Assembly (NCBI GenBank): GCA_016779225.1
Contig: JADHNZ010000009.1
Location: forward strand, 1-64,000
Reading direction: 5' to 3'
Source of the DNA: Planctomycetota bacterium
GTDB lineage: Bacteria > Planctomycetota > UBA1135 > GCA-002686595
DNA length: 64,000 nt
Below, piece by piece: positions 34,661 to 48,739 of this stretch (position 1 is the stretch's first letter; each line of letters starts with the position of its first letter). The notes beneath the pieces are model-generated. The model was not told the origin of the DNA, did not search any database, and was given only the letters and a program-made list of their open reading frames with translations. The position numbers and the translations under genes are program-made.

Positions 34661-36186
34661 GCCTGACCTCCAGGCTGGCTGCCGCTGCGATCGTCCGCCT
34701 GCGCGCGCAGGGTGGCGTCCATGCGCCGGCCGCGGGCGCGCCAGCCGGCGCGATCCGCGGTCGCGGGCGCCAGGGCCCGGCGCTGGGCGAGCAGATGGCG
34801 GTGGATGGCGGCCGCGGCCGCCGTGATGGAGAGCCACTCCGCGGGCGGGGCAATGGTGAGGCTCTCCAGGAAGTGCGTGTCGTAGTCCCCGCTGCGGAAC
34901 CGCTCGTGCTCGAGCACGGTCAGCGCCGCGGGAAGCGAGGTGCGCACGCCCCCCACATTCATCTCCTGGATGGCGCGGATCATGCGCTCGATCGCCTGGG
35001 CTCGGTCGGGGGCCCAGACGATCAGCTTGCCGAGCATCGGGTCGTAGGCGAGGCCCACCTCCATGCCGCGGTACATCCCGGTGTCCAGGCGGACCCACGG
35101 GCCGCCGGGCGCGCGCAGGTTCTGCAGCACGCCCGTCGAGGGGAGGTAGCCCTGGGTCGGGTCCTCGGCGTTGATGCGCACCTCGATCGAGTGGCCGCGG
35201 ATGGAGAGGTCCTCCTGGCGCAGCGCCAGGGGCTCTCCGGCGGCCACCAGGAGCTGCTGGCGCACGAGGTCGACCCCCGTGATCTGCTCGGTGATCGGGT
35301 GCTCCACCTGCAGGCGCGTGTTCATCTCGAGGAAGAAGAACTCGCCGCCGGACCACAGGAACTCCACGGTCCCCGCGCCTCGATACCCCACGGCGCGCGC
35401 GGCCTGGAGAGCAGCCTCGCCCATGGCGCTCCGCGTCGCCTCGTCCAGGACGGGGCTCGGCGCCTCCTCCACCAGCTTCTGGTGGCGACGCTGGATCGAG
35501 CACTCGCGCTCGAACAGGTGGATGCCGTTCCCGTGGGCGTCGAACATCACCTGGATCTCCACATGGCGCGGCTGATCGAGGTAGCGCTCGAGGTAGACCC
35601 GGCCGTCCCCGAAGGAGCTCACCGCCTCGCCCGAGGCGGCGCGGAAGGCAGACTCCATATCCGCGGGGTCGCGCACCACGCGGATGCCCTTGCCCCCGCC
35701 GCCAGCGGCCGCCTTGATGGCGATGGGATAGCCGATGCCCTCTGCGGCCTCCACGGCGGCTGCGACATCATCCACGGGGTCCGTCAGGCCGGGGACGCAG
35801 GGGACCCCCGCCGCGACCATGGCGCGCCGGCTCTCGATCTTGTCCCCCATCGCGTGGATGGCGCCGGCCGGCGGCCCGATCCAGGCGAGGCCCGCCTCCT
35901 CGACGCGGCGGGCGAACTCGGCGTTCTCCGAGAGGAAGCCGTAGCCAGGGTGGATCGCCTCGGCGCCGCTCGCAAGGGCCGCCTCGATGATCGCGTCCTG
36001 GCGCAGGTAGCTCTGCGCCGGGGTCTCCCCGCCGAGGGAGACGGCGCGGTGCGCCATGCGCACATGCAGGGCCTTGCGGTCGGCGTCCGAGTGGACGGCG
36101 ACGCACTCGATGCCCATCTCCCGGGCGGTCCGAATGACGCGCAGGGCGATCTCGCCCCGGTTCGCGATGAGGATGCGACGGAACAT
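34657..36186 (-). CDS. Biotin carboxylase subunit of acyl-CoA carboxylase
   Basis: 509 residues with an ATP-grasp fold: MFRRILIANRGEIALRVIRTAREMGI at the start, the glycine-rich loop AAAGGGGKGIRVV, ERECSIQRRHQKLVEEAPSP, and FFLEMNTRLQVEHPITEQITGVDLVRQQL. It carboxylates biotin on the carrier protein with bicarbonate and ATP. The C-terminus is ~50 residues longer than stand-alone AccC, as in propionyl-CoA carboxylase alpha subunits. It sits three bases after the carboxyltransferase gene, so this is one complex. Confidence 0.93.
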   Translation of the reverse strand: MFRRILIANRGEIALRVIRTAREMGIECVAVHSDADRKALHVRMAHRAVSLGGETPAQSYLRQDAIIEAALASGAEAIHPGYGFLSENAEFARRVEEAGLAWIGPPAGAIHAMGDKIESRRAMVAAGVPCVPGLTDPVDDVAAAVEAAEGIGYPIAIKAAAGGGGKGIRVVRDPADMESAFRAASGEAVSSFGDGRVYLERYLDQPRHVEIQVMFDAHGNGIHLFERECSIQRRHQKLVEEAPSPVLDEATRSAMGEAALQAARAVGYRGAGTVEFLWSGGEFFFLEMNTRLQVEHPITEQITGVDLVRQQLLVAAGEPLALRQEDLSIRGHSIEVRINAEDPTQGYLPSTGVLQNLRAPGGPWVRLDTGMYRGMEVGLAYDPMLGKLIVWAPDRAQAIERMIRAIQEMNVGGVRTSLPAALTVLEHERFRSGDYDTHFLESLTIAPPAEWLSITAAAAAIHRHLLAQRRALAPATADRAGWRARGRRMDATLRAQADDRSGSQPGGQA

Positions 36187-36189
36187 GGC

Positions 36190-37740
36190 TCAGAGGGGGA
36201 TGTTCCCGTGCTTGCGGGTCGGGCCGGGCTCGTGCTTGCTGCGCAGGACCTCCAGCGCGCGAATCAGGTACGGGCGGGTGGTGTGCGCCTCGATCACATC
36301 ATCGACGAAGCCCCGCGCGGCGGCCCGGTAGGGGTTGTTGAAGGTGTCCTCGTACTCCTTCGTCTTCTGGGCCAGCATGGCCTCGGAGTCCTCGGCCTCG
36401 GCGATCTCCCGGCGGTGGATGATGTTGGCCGCGCCGGCCGCGCCCATGACCGCGATCTGCGCTCCGGGCCAGGCGATGTTCAGGTCCGCGCGCACATGCT
36501 TGGAGGCCATCACATCGTAGGCGCCGCCGTAGGCCTTGCGCGTGATGACGGTCACCTTCGGGACGGTCGCCTCGCAGTAGGCGTAGAGCAGCTTGGCCCC
36601 ATGGCGAATGATCCCGGCGTACTCCTGGGCCGTCCCGGGCAGGAACCCAGGCACATCCTCGAAGGTCACGATCGGGATGTTGAAGGCGTCGCAGAAGCGG
36701 ATGAAGCGTGCGGCCTTCTCGCTGGCGGCGATGTCCAGGCAGCCCGCGAGCACCGCGGGCTGGTTGGCGACGATCCCCACGACGCGACCTCCAAGGCGCG
36801 CGAAGCCGCAGAGGATGTTGCGCGCGAAGGCCTCCTGGACCTCGAACCACGAGCCGCGGTCCACGATGCGCGTGATGACATCGCGCATGTCGTAGGGCCT
36901 CTGGGCGTCCTCGGGCACGAGGGTGTCCAGGGAGGCGTCCTGCCGGTCAGCCGGGTCGTCCGTGGGGACGAACGGCGGGTCCTCCGCGTTGTTGAGCGGC
37001 AGGTAGGACAGCAGCCGGCGGACGGCGTTCAGGCTGGTCTTGTCGTCGGGATGGGTGAAGTGGCAGACCCCCGAGCGCTCGGCGTGGACGGAGGCTCCGC
37101 CCAGCTCCTCCGAGGTCACGACCTCGTGGGTCACGGTCTTGACCACATCAGGCCCCGTGATGTGCATGTAGGAGGTGCCCTCCACCATGAAGATGAAGTC
37201 GGTCAGCGCGGGGCTGTAGACCGCTCCGCCTGCGCAGGGCCCCATGATCGCCGAGATCTGCGGGACGACTCCGGAGGCGCGGGTGTTGCGCCAGAAGATC
37301 TCGGCGTAGCCGCCGAGGCTGGATACGCCCTCCTGGATGCGCGCCCCTCCCGAGTCCCCCAGGCCGATCACGGGCAGGCCGTTCTTCACGGCGGCATCCA
37401 TGACCTTGCAGATCTTCTCGGCGTGGGTCTCGCTGAGGCTGCCGCCAAAGACCGTGAAGTCCTGGCTGTACAGGTAGATCGGCCGCCCCTCCACGAGGGC
37501 GTGGCCGGTCACGACCCCATCCCCGAGGATCTGCTGCTGGTCCATCCCGAAGTTGGTGCAGCGGTGGGTCACGAAGCGGTCCAGCTCCACGAAGGAGCCC
37601 TCATCCACGAGGAAGTCGATGCGCTCCCGCGCAGTGAGCTTGCCCTTGGCGTGCTGGGCCTCGATGCGCTTGGGGCCGCCGCCGGCGAGGGCTTGCTCGC
37701 GCATGCGGAGCAGCCGCTCCTGGGGGGTCTCTTGGCTCAT
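36190..37740 (-). CDS. pccB: Propionyl-CoA carboxylase carboxyltransferase (PccB-like)
   Basis: 516 residues, crotonase-type carboxyltransferase. Characteristic stretches are [73 protein letters not shown] and, in the second half, [16 protein letters not shown]-like ([15 protein letters not shown]) and [14 protein letters not shown]. These match propionyl-CoA carboxylase beta better than the acetyl-CoA AccD/AccA pair. It transfers CO2 from biotin to propionyl-CoA to give (S)-methylmalonyl-CoA. The neighbouring epimerase and the mutase further on support that substrate. Confidence 0.92.
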   Translation of the reverse strand: MSQETPQERLLRMREQALAGGGPKRIEAQHAKGKLTARERIDFLVDEGSFVELDRFVTHRCTNFGMDQQQILGDGVVTGHALVEGRPIYLYSQDFTVFGGSLSETHAEKICKVMDAAVKNGLPVIGLGDSGGARIQEGVSSLGGYAEIFWRNTRASGVVPQISAIMGPCAGGAVYSPALTDFIFMVEGTSYMHITGPDVVKTVTHEVVTSEELGGASVHAERSGVCHFTHPDDKTSLNAVRRLLSYLPLNNAEDPPFVPTDDPADRQDASLDTLVPEDAQRPYDMRDVITRIVDRGSWFEVQEAFARNILCGFARLGGRVVGIVANQPAVLAGCLDIAASEKAARFIRFCDAFNIPIVTFEDVPGFLPGTAQEYAGIIRHGAKLLYAYCEATVPKVTVITRKAYGGAYDVMASKHVRADLNIAWPGAQIAVMGAAGAANIIHRREIAEAEDSEAMLAQKTKEYEDTFNNPYRAAARGFVDDVIEAHTTRPYLIRALEVLRSKHEPGPTRKHGNIPL

Positions 37741-37782
37741 GGTGGGTTCCGGGGGACGGGCTCTGGGACCGAAGGGCTGGGG

Positions 37783-38262
37783 TCAGGCGTGGGGATCCTC
37801 GACGAGCTCCATGAGGACCCCGCCGGTGGACTTGGGATGGAGGAAGGCGATGCGGGTGCCGTGGGCGCCCGGACGGGGGGCCTCGTCGATCAGGCGGACC
37901 CCCGCAGCGCGAAGCTGTTCGAGGGCAGCCCCCACATCGGCCACGCGCCACGCCAGGTGGTGGAGGCCTCCACCGCGCTCGAGGAAGCGGCTGACCGGTG
38001 AGTCGGCGCCGGCCGGCTCGACGAGCTCGATGCGCTGTCCGCCGGCCCAGGTGACGAGCACATTGACCTTCTGGTCCGCGACATGCTCGGGCTCCTCCGC
38101 GCGCAGGCCGAGCGCGTCCCCGTAGAGACCGCGCGCCTCGGCGATGGAGGCGACCACGATGGCCACATGATGGAGGTCCTGGACGACTCCTTGGAGGGGC
38201 TTGGGCGGCTGCACGGAGGAGGGCACCGGCGCGACCCTGTGTCCGCTCAATGCGCCCCGCAT
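37783..38262 (-). CDS. mce: Methylmalonyl-CoA epimerase (VOC family)
   Basis: Up to 159 residues. The vicinal-oxygen-chelate fold has metal ligands in LHHVAIVVAS (His), GGGLHHLAWRV (His) and VLMELVED (Glu), and PEHVADQKVNVLVTWAGG matches the epimerase substrate loop. It interconverts (S)- and (R)-methylmalonyl-CoA between the carboxylase and the mutase. The ATG used here is questionable because a TAGGAT -10-like box overlaps it on the minus strand; in-frame TTG at 38250 or GTG at 38226 or 38214 would give a length nearer the usual 135-150. First gene of the carboxylase operon. Confidence 0.85.
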   Translation of the reverse strand: MRGALSGHRVAPVPSSVQPPKPLQGVVQDLHHVAIVVASIAEARGLYGDALGLRAEEPEHVADQKVNVLVTWAGGQRIELVEPAGADSPVSRFLERGGGLHHLAWRVADVGAALEQLRAAGVRLIDEAPRPGAHGTRIAFLHPKSTGGVLMELVEDPHA

Positions 38263-38344
38263 CCTAGCCCCCCGAAGGTCCCCTGCAAGCCGCGGCGCGG
38301 GGCCGTGACGGGTGATTCGAGGCGTGTCCTGCACCCCCCCGAGC

Positions 38345-38350
38345 TATGCT
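38345..38350 (+). promoter_or_regulatory. Candidate -10 (TATGCT) of the NTase/GT2 gene
   Basis: TATGCT lies eight bases before a GTG, which supports that GTG as a leaderless start. It is divergent from the epimerase promoter. Confidence 0.4.
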
Positions 38351-38358
38351 GACGCTGG

Positions 38359-39798
38359 GTGACCCGCATGTTCGACCTAGGCCTGATCCCCGCCGCCGGT
38401 GAAGGCATCCGCGCCTGGCCGACGACCTCGTGGATGCCCAAGGTGCTGCTCGAGGTTGGGGGCAAGCCGATCCTCCACCGCAACCTGGAGCTCCTGCGGG
38501 ACCACTTCGGCATCCGCGAGGTGGTCGTGATCGTCGGGCACATGGCGGAGCAGGTCCGGGCGTCGGTCGGCGACGGGAGCGCCTTCGGGGTCCAGGTGCG
38601 CTTCGTCCACTGCGACGACCCGAAGATCGGGCTGGCGCGTGGGATCGCCCTGGCTGAGCCTCACCTCCAGCGCCCGTTCGTCACCGTCCTGGGTGACGAG
38701 GTCTACCTCGACTCCAACCACGGCGACCTCAGGCCCGACGGCGACTGGTTTGCCTGCTGCGCCGTGCAGCGCACGGCCGACACGCGGCGTATCCAGAAGA
38801 ACTATGCGGTGCGGCTGGAGGGCGGCCGAATCGTCGACCTGGAGGAGAAGCCCGACCTGCCCCAGACCGACCTGCTGGGCTGCGGGACCTATGCCTTCAC
38901 TCCGGCCCTGTTCGACCGCATCCGGACCACGCCGCCCAGCCCGCGATCCGGTCGCATTGAGCTGACGGATGTGATCCGGGACGCAGCTCGCGAGGGCCTG
39001 CCGGTGCTGCCCTTCCACCTGGAGGGCGACTACCTCAATGTCAACTCGATCGAGGACCACCACACCGCCAACCACCTGGCGCGGACGCGGGCCTTCTCGA
39101 CCTACCGCACCTCGGTCGTGATCCCCGCGTACAACGAGGAGGACTCGATCGAGTATGTCGTGCGCGACTTCGTCGACCATGTGGACGAGGTCCTGGTGGT
39201 GGACAACTCCTCGCGAGACCGGACTGCCGAGCTCGCGCGCGCGGCCGGCGCGCGGGTCGAGACGGTGTCCCTCACCGGCTACGGAGACACGATCAAGTGG
39301 GGCCTCGACCACGCCATCGGGGACCTCCTGGTGATCACCGAGGCCGACCACTCCTTCCGCGCCAAGGACCTGGGCAAGTTCCTCGAGTTCCTGAAGGACT
39401 CGGACATGGTGATGGGCACCCGCACGACCCGGGAGATGATCGAGCAGGGCTCGAACATGGGCGGCCTGCTGCGGCTCGGGAACATCGTGGTGGGCAAGCT
39501 GATCGAGGTGCTCTGGTGGTCCCAGGAGCCGCGCTTCACCGATGTGGGCTGCTCCTACCGAGCCCTCTGGCGCTCGACCTGGGACAAGATCCGCGACCAG
39601 GTCCAGGGCGTGGGTCCGGAGTTCTCCCCCGAGATGATGATCGAGGTCCTGCGCGCCCGGCAGCGGGTGATCGAGATCCCGGTCAGCTACCACCCGCGTG
39701 TCGGCGGGGAGTCCAAGCACTCCGACGGCCTGCTGCATGTCTCTCGCACGGCCCTTCGGATGCTGCGCCTGATCCTCTCCAAGCGCCTCCATGGCTGA
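38359..39798 (+). CDS. Fusion: sugar-1-phosphate nucleotidyltransferase + family 2 glycosyltransferase
   Basis: 479 residues. Residues ~5-240 are a nucleotidyltransferase: LIPAAGEGIRAWPTTSWMPKVLLEVGGKPIL is the NTP-binding signature (with Ala-Trp where LRP is usual), then TVLGDEVYL and DLEEKPDLPQTDLLGCGTYAF. Residues ~250-476 are a GT2 of the dolichol-phosphate-mannose-synthase type: SVVIPAYNEEDSIEYVV, VDNSSRDRTAELA, EADHSF and VGCSYRALWR. The protein could make an activated sugar and hand it to a lipid carrier. Start choice: GTG at 38359 (eight bases after a -10 box) or ATG at 38368 (GGGTGA upstream). The next gene overlaps by eight bases. Confidence 0.88.
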   Translation: MTRMFDLGLIPAAGEGIRAWPTTSWMPKVLLEVGGKPILHRNLELLRDHFGIREVVVIVGHMAEQVRASVGDGSAFGVQVRFVHCDDPKIGLARGIALAEPHLQRPFVTVLGDEVYLDSNHGDLRPDGDWFACCAVQRTADTRRIQKNYAVRLEGGRIVDLEEKPDLPQTDLLGCGTYAFTPALFDRIRTTPPSPRSGRIELTDVIRDAAREGLPVLPFHLEGDYLNVNSIEDHHTANHLARTRAFSTYRTSVVIPAYNEEDSIEYVVRDFVDHVDEVLVVDNSSRDRTAELARAAGARVETVSLTGYGDTIKWGLDHAIGDLLVITEADHSFRAKDLGKFLEFLKDSDMVMGTRTTREMIEQGSNMGGLLRLGNIVVGKLIEVLWWSQEPRFTDVGCSYRALWRSTWDKIRDQVQGVGPEFSPEMMIEVLRARQRVIEIPVSYHPRVGGESKHSDGLLHVSRTALRMLRLILSKRLHG

Positions 39799-41515
39799 CC
39801 TCACTCCCAGCCCCGCCGACCCCGACGAGGGGCAGCGCCCGGGCGGCGACGCCCTGGGCAGCCGCGCCGGAGCCACCGAGCTCGCCGCCGCCCTCGCCGG
39901 CACGCCCAGCCTCCCGAGCCGACCCGCCGCCGGCCCCTGGGCCCTGCTCGTCCTCCTGCCCCTGCTCTGGCTCGGCTGGACCGGGGTGCGGGGTCTGGAC
40001 TTCGGTCGCTACTGGGACGACCCCCTCCACCAGAACAACCTCGCCCAGGCCGTGGAGACCGAGCGGCTGCTCCCCGGCTGGTACAACTACCCCTCGGTCA
40101 CCTTCTGGCTCGGGCTCGCGGCCCTGGCTCCGGAGCTCGCCGAGCGCCCCTTCGGCCGCATGCGCCTGATGCACGAGCGCCGGGTCGGGGATCCGCTCCT
40201 CGACCGCGCCGCCGAGGGTCAGGTGCCCCTCGACCTGGGCAAGCCAGGGCTGAAGGAGACGGTGCGCTCCCCGGGCTTCCTGGTGCGCGCACGCGGTGTC
40301 TACCTGGCGCTGACCTCGCTCTCGGTGCTGTGGGTGTTCCTGCTCGCCCGGCGCCTGCTCGGCACCACGGCTGGGCTGTGGGCGGCGGCAGTGCTGGGCA
40401 CGGGCTTCGAGCTGGGGTACCACGCCCGCTGGATCGCACCCGATCCGGTGATGATGCAGTTCACGGCCCTCTTCCTGTGGCTGCTCGTCCGCGCCCGCGA
40501 GCCCGAGCACCGGCTGTGGCCCGCCGCGGTGGCTGCGGGGCTGGCCCTGGGCACCAAGTACACCGCCGGGATCCTGTTCGTCCCGCTCTGCTGGGTCGCC
40601 GGGCAGCGCGGCGGAGCGAAGGCTGCCCTCGAGTCCCTGGCCATTGCCTCCCTGACCTTCCTCGTGACCACGCCGGGCGTCCTGGTGGAGCCCCAGCTCT
40701 TCGTGCGCGATGTCCTGTGGGAGGTCCAGCACTACGGGATCGGGCACTACGGGTTCAGCGTCGAGCCGGGGTGGATGCACCTCTCCCTCGCCCTCGAGTA
40801 TCTCGGCCTGCACCTCGGCGCCGGGCTGCGCCCACTCGCCGCGATGGTGACCCTGCTGGCCTTCGCGGGGGCGGTGCAGTGGGTGCGGCGCGCGCCGGGT
40901 GAGGCGGGCCTGCTGCTGGCGGTGCCGGTCCTGCTGCTCGTGGTGCTGACCCGCCAGCGCGTGCTCTTCGTCCGCAATCTGCTGGTGTTCCTGCCATTCC
41001 TGGTGCTCTTCGCAGCCGAGGGAGCGCGCGGCCTGGGGCGCTTCTTCCAGTCCCCCACCATGGTGCCCCTGGCCCTGGGGGCAGCCCTCGCCCTCCCCGG
41101 CGCGTGGCTGCAGCACCGTGCGGCCGAGGCCATCGAGGCCCGCGCGCAGGGCTCCCCACTCGAGGAGTTCGCCGCCTGGGCGGAGCAACACGAGGGTCCG
41201 CTGGCAGTCCTGCCCGCCCTCGCCGCCGAGCTCGAGGCCGCGGGTCTCTCGCTGCCCGAGCGCGTCGAGGTGACGGACGCTCCGGAAGCGGCTCGCGTCG
41301 CGTTCCGCGCCAGCCACGCCGCCCAGGGCGGCAATGTGGAGCTGCTGCGCTCGAACCTGCCCGGCGCGGCGCGGCGCGTGTTCGGCGCGCCTGGAGTGCG
41401 CTGGGACTGGTACACCTCCTGGCCCAGCGACCCGATCGTCGTCGCGGACGCAGAGGTCCTGGAGCAGCTGCAGGACTGGCGGCGCTTCGTGAAGGCGCCG
41501 GAGCCTGGCCGCTAG
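39791..41515 (+). CDS. GT39/ArnT-like membrane glycosyltransferase
   Basis: 574 residues with about ten hydrophobic segments after a ~45-residue polar tail. The first extracytoplasmic loop has RYWDDPLHQNNLAQA, carrying the acidic residues of the GT-C catalytic site; DPVMMQFTALFLWLLV and GLALGTKYTAGILFVPL are typical of PMT/ArnT-type enzymes. They move a sugar from a polyprenyl-phosphate donor to lipid A or protein on the outer side of the inner membrane. The upstream GT2-type enzyme could provide that polyprenyl-phosphate sugar. The ATG overlaps the upstream stop by eight bases. Confidence 0.85.
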   Translation: MADLTPSPADPDEGQRPGGDALGSRAGATELAAALAGTPSLPSRPAAGPWALLVLLPLLWLGWTGVRGLDFGRYWDDPLHQNNLAQAVETERLLPGWYNYPSVTFWLGLAALAPELAERPFGRMRLMHERRVGDPLLDRAAEGQVPLDLGKPGLKETVRSPGFLVRARGVYLALTSLSVLWVFLLARRLLGTTAGLWAAAVLGTGFELGYHARWIAPDPVMMQFTALFLWLLVRAREPEHRLWPAAVAAGLALGTKYTAGILFVPLCWVAGQRGGAKAALESLAIASLTFLVTTPGVLVEPQLFVRDVLWEVQHYGIGHYGFSVEPGWMHLSLALEYLGLHLGAGLRPLAAMVTLLAFAGAVQWVRRAPGEAGLLLAVPVLLLVVLTRQRVLFVRNLLVFLPFLVLFAAEGARGLGRFFQSPTMVPLALGAALALPGAWLQHRAAEAIEARAQGSPLEEFAAWAEQHEGPLAVLPALAAELEAAGLSLPERVEVTDAPEAARVAFRASHAAQGGNVELLRSNLPGAARRVFGAPGVRWDWYTSWPSDPIVVADAEVLEQLQDWRRFVKAPEPGR

Positions 41516-41518
41516 ACT
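41513..41518 (+). promoter_or_regulatory. Candidate -10 (TAGACT) of the sulfatase-like gene
   Basis: TAGACT, seven bases before the ATG, within the 12-mer GGCCGCTAGACT that is repeated exactly before the S33 peptidase gene at 54375-54386. The spacer GGAGGGC could also serve as a Shine-Dalgarno if transcription starts further upstream. Confidence 0.45.
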
Positions 41519-41525
41519 GGAGGGC

Positions 41526-43406
41526 ATGCACCGCCTCGCCGCCCTGCTGCTCCTCGGGGCCGTCGCATGCGGCGGTGCTCCGGAGCCCGTGGGCACGCTG
41601 ACCGTCGAGCGCGTGCAGCGCTCCCTGGTCCTCGCACCCGAGGCCGCGCGGGTCTTGCGCAGCGCGGCGGGGAGGGCTGCCGAGGACACGGTGCGCGTGG
41701 ACACGCTCGCTCCGTCGAAGCGTCGGGACCTCGACACGAGTCCGCTCCCCTGCTGGGAGCTGGGCGTCGGCAGCGAGGTCGAGCTGGACCTGGGCGCGCT
41801 GCCGCCCGGGGCGAGCCTGCGGCTGGCGGCCGGATTCGGGAGCGAGGCCTACGCAGGAGAGGCCCGAGGGAGGGTGCGCTTCCGCGCTGCGCTCGACGGC
41901 CGCGAGTGCTTCCTCGCGGAGAAGGCCTACGGGCCGGGCGTCCCCGCGGACGACCGCGCCTGGTCGCGCCCGAGGGTCGAGGGCGCCGCTCTGGGCGAGC
42001 TCCCGCTCGCGGGCGCTCGCACCCTGCGCCTCGTGACGGAGGCCGCGGACGGCTCCGGCCAGCCCCCTGCGGCCTTCGGCCTGCTCGAGGTGGTGACGCG
42101 TGAGGAGCGCGCGCACCTCCCCGCCGCTCCGGACGCGCCGAATGTGGTCCTGGTGGTCATCGACACCCTGCGCGCCGACAGGGTGGGACACCTGGGGCAC
42201 CCGGGCGGACTGACGCCCCGCCTCGACGCCCTCGCCGCGCGCGGCACCTCCTTCCGCTCGGCCTGGACCGCGTCCCCGTGGACCTGGCCCTCCACGGCCT
42301 CCCTGCTCACGGGCCTCGGCCCCCAGGAGCACGGCGTGCTCTCCTACGAGTCCTGCTACCTGGCCCAGTCGCTGGTCACCCTGGGGGAGCACCTGCAGGA
42401 CGGTGGCTGGGCCACGGCCGCGTTCTCCTCGAACCCCCTGGTCCAGCCCGACAAGCAGTTCGACCAGGGCTTCGGCACCTTCCGCTCCTACGCCTGGGCC
42501 CACGGCGCCGAGGTCGCAGGCGACGCGGCCGCATGGATCGAGGCCCAGGCCGCCGCGGGTGCGGGGCGCTGGTTCGCCTATGTCCACCTGACCGACCCCC
42601 ACGAGTATGTGCCGAGCCCCGAGTTCCGCGACCGGGTGCAGGGCGAGTACCTGGGACCCGCCGGGCGTGACGAGCTGTACGGCCTGGTCGCGAAGCGCCT
42701 CCAAGGGCTTGCCGTGGACGAGGCGCGCCTGGCCGCGCTGCTCGCGAACCAGGAGAGCGCCTACGACGCCACCGTGGCGGAGGCGGACGCGGCGGTCGGC
42801 CTGCTCCTCGACGCCGTCTCCGGGCTGGGCCTCACCGACCGCACCCTCTTCGTTGTGACCTCGGACCACGGCGAGGAGTTCCTCGACCACGGACTCCTCT
42901 ACCACGGCAGCCAGCTGCACGAGGAGCTCGTACGCGCCCCGCTCATCCTGGCCGGGCCGTCAATCCCGGCGGGGGTCGCGGTCGCCGAGCCCGTGGAGAA
43001 CCGCACGACCTTCGACCGCATCCTCGCCGCGACGGGCCTCGCCGAGGAGGCTCCCGCCCCCGCCCCCGGCGCGCCGCGCTTCTTCACCACGAGCCTCGGC
43101 GTGGTGCGCATGCCCGGGGCCCCCACCTCGGTGAACCGCGAGGTCCACGGCGTGCGCACGGGGCGCAGCGAGCTGTTCCTGTGGGCGCCCGAGCGCGGGG
43201 ACGAGCCCGCGTGGACCGCGCTCTACGACCTTGCGGCCGATCCCCAGGCCGCTGAGCCCGTGCCCCAGCCGGACCCCGAGCGCGTCGCCGCCCTGCAGGA
43301 CCTGCTGGCGCGCTGGATCCAGGCGGGCCTCGAGGTCCGCCCGGAGGGTGTCGGCGGCGGCGCAGCCACCCGCAGCGCCCTGGACGCCATGGGCTACACG
43401 CGCTGA
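41526..43406 (+). CDS. Sulfatase-superfamily lipoprotein with Thr at the nucleophile position
   Basis: 626 residues. The signal ends in a lipobox (LLLLGAVACGG), so it is a lipoprotein. Residues ~45-190 are a beta-rich N-terminal domain; the alkaline-phosphatase/sulfatase fold begins at NVVLVVIDTLRADRVGHLG (metal Asp). The nucleophile motif reads SPWTWPSTASLLTGL: the C/S-x-P-x-R of formylglycine sulfatases is T-W-P-S-T. Metal residues follow in VTSDHGEEFLDHG and LYHGSQLHEELVRAPLIL. Thr as nucleophile is used by phosphoglycerol and phosphoethanolamine transferases, so a phospho-transfer or phosphodiester role is as likely as sulfate removal. The gene follows NTase/GT2 and GT39 genes, which suits envelope glycan modification. 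Confidence 0.85.
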   Translation: MHRLAALLLLGAVACGGAPEPVGTLTVERVQRSLVLAPEAARVLRSAAGRAAEDTVRVDTLAPSKRRDLDTSPLPCWELGVGSEVELDLGALPPGASLRLAAGFGSEAYAGEARGRVRFRAALDGRECFLAEKAYGPGVPADDRAWSRPRVEGAALGELPLAGARTLRLVTEAADGSGQPPAAFGLLEVVTREERAHLPAAPDAPNVVLVVIDTLRADRVGHLGHPGGLTPRLDALAARGTSFRSAWTASPWTWPSTASLLTGLGPQEHGVLSYESCYLAQSLVTLGEHLQDGGWATAAFSSNPLVQPDKQFDQGFGTFRSYAWAHGAEVAGDAAAWIEAQAAAGAGRWFAYVHLTDPHEYVPSPEFRDRVQGEYLGPAGRDELYGLVAKRLQGLAVDEARLAALLANQESAYDATVAEADAAVGLLLDAVSGLGLTDRTLFVVTSDHGEEFLDHGLLYHGSQLHEELVRAPLILAGPSIPAGVAVAEPVENRTTFDRILAATGLAEEAPAPAPGAPRFFTTSLGVVRMPGAPTSVNREVHGVRTGRSELFLWAPERGDEPAWTALYDLAADPQAAEPVPQPDPERVAALQDLLARWIQAGLEVRPEGVGGGAATRSALDAMGYTR

Positions 43407-43461
43407 GTGGCTGTGGCCGTGGGCCGCCGGGGTCCTCGAACGAGCCGCCGCGGCGCGAGGC

Positions 43462-48721
<5,260 letters not shown>

Positions 48722-48739
48722 CCCGTCAGCGCGGCACGC

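Noticed and set aside
34795-38001. 1068-codon open frame antisense to the carboxylase operon
   Set aside because: It mirrors the biotin carboxylase and carboxyltransferase genes, whose motifs are unmistakable; its own product is His/Gly/Leu-rich noise.
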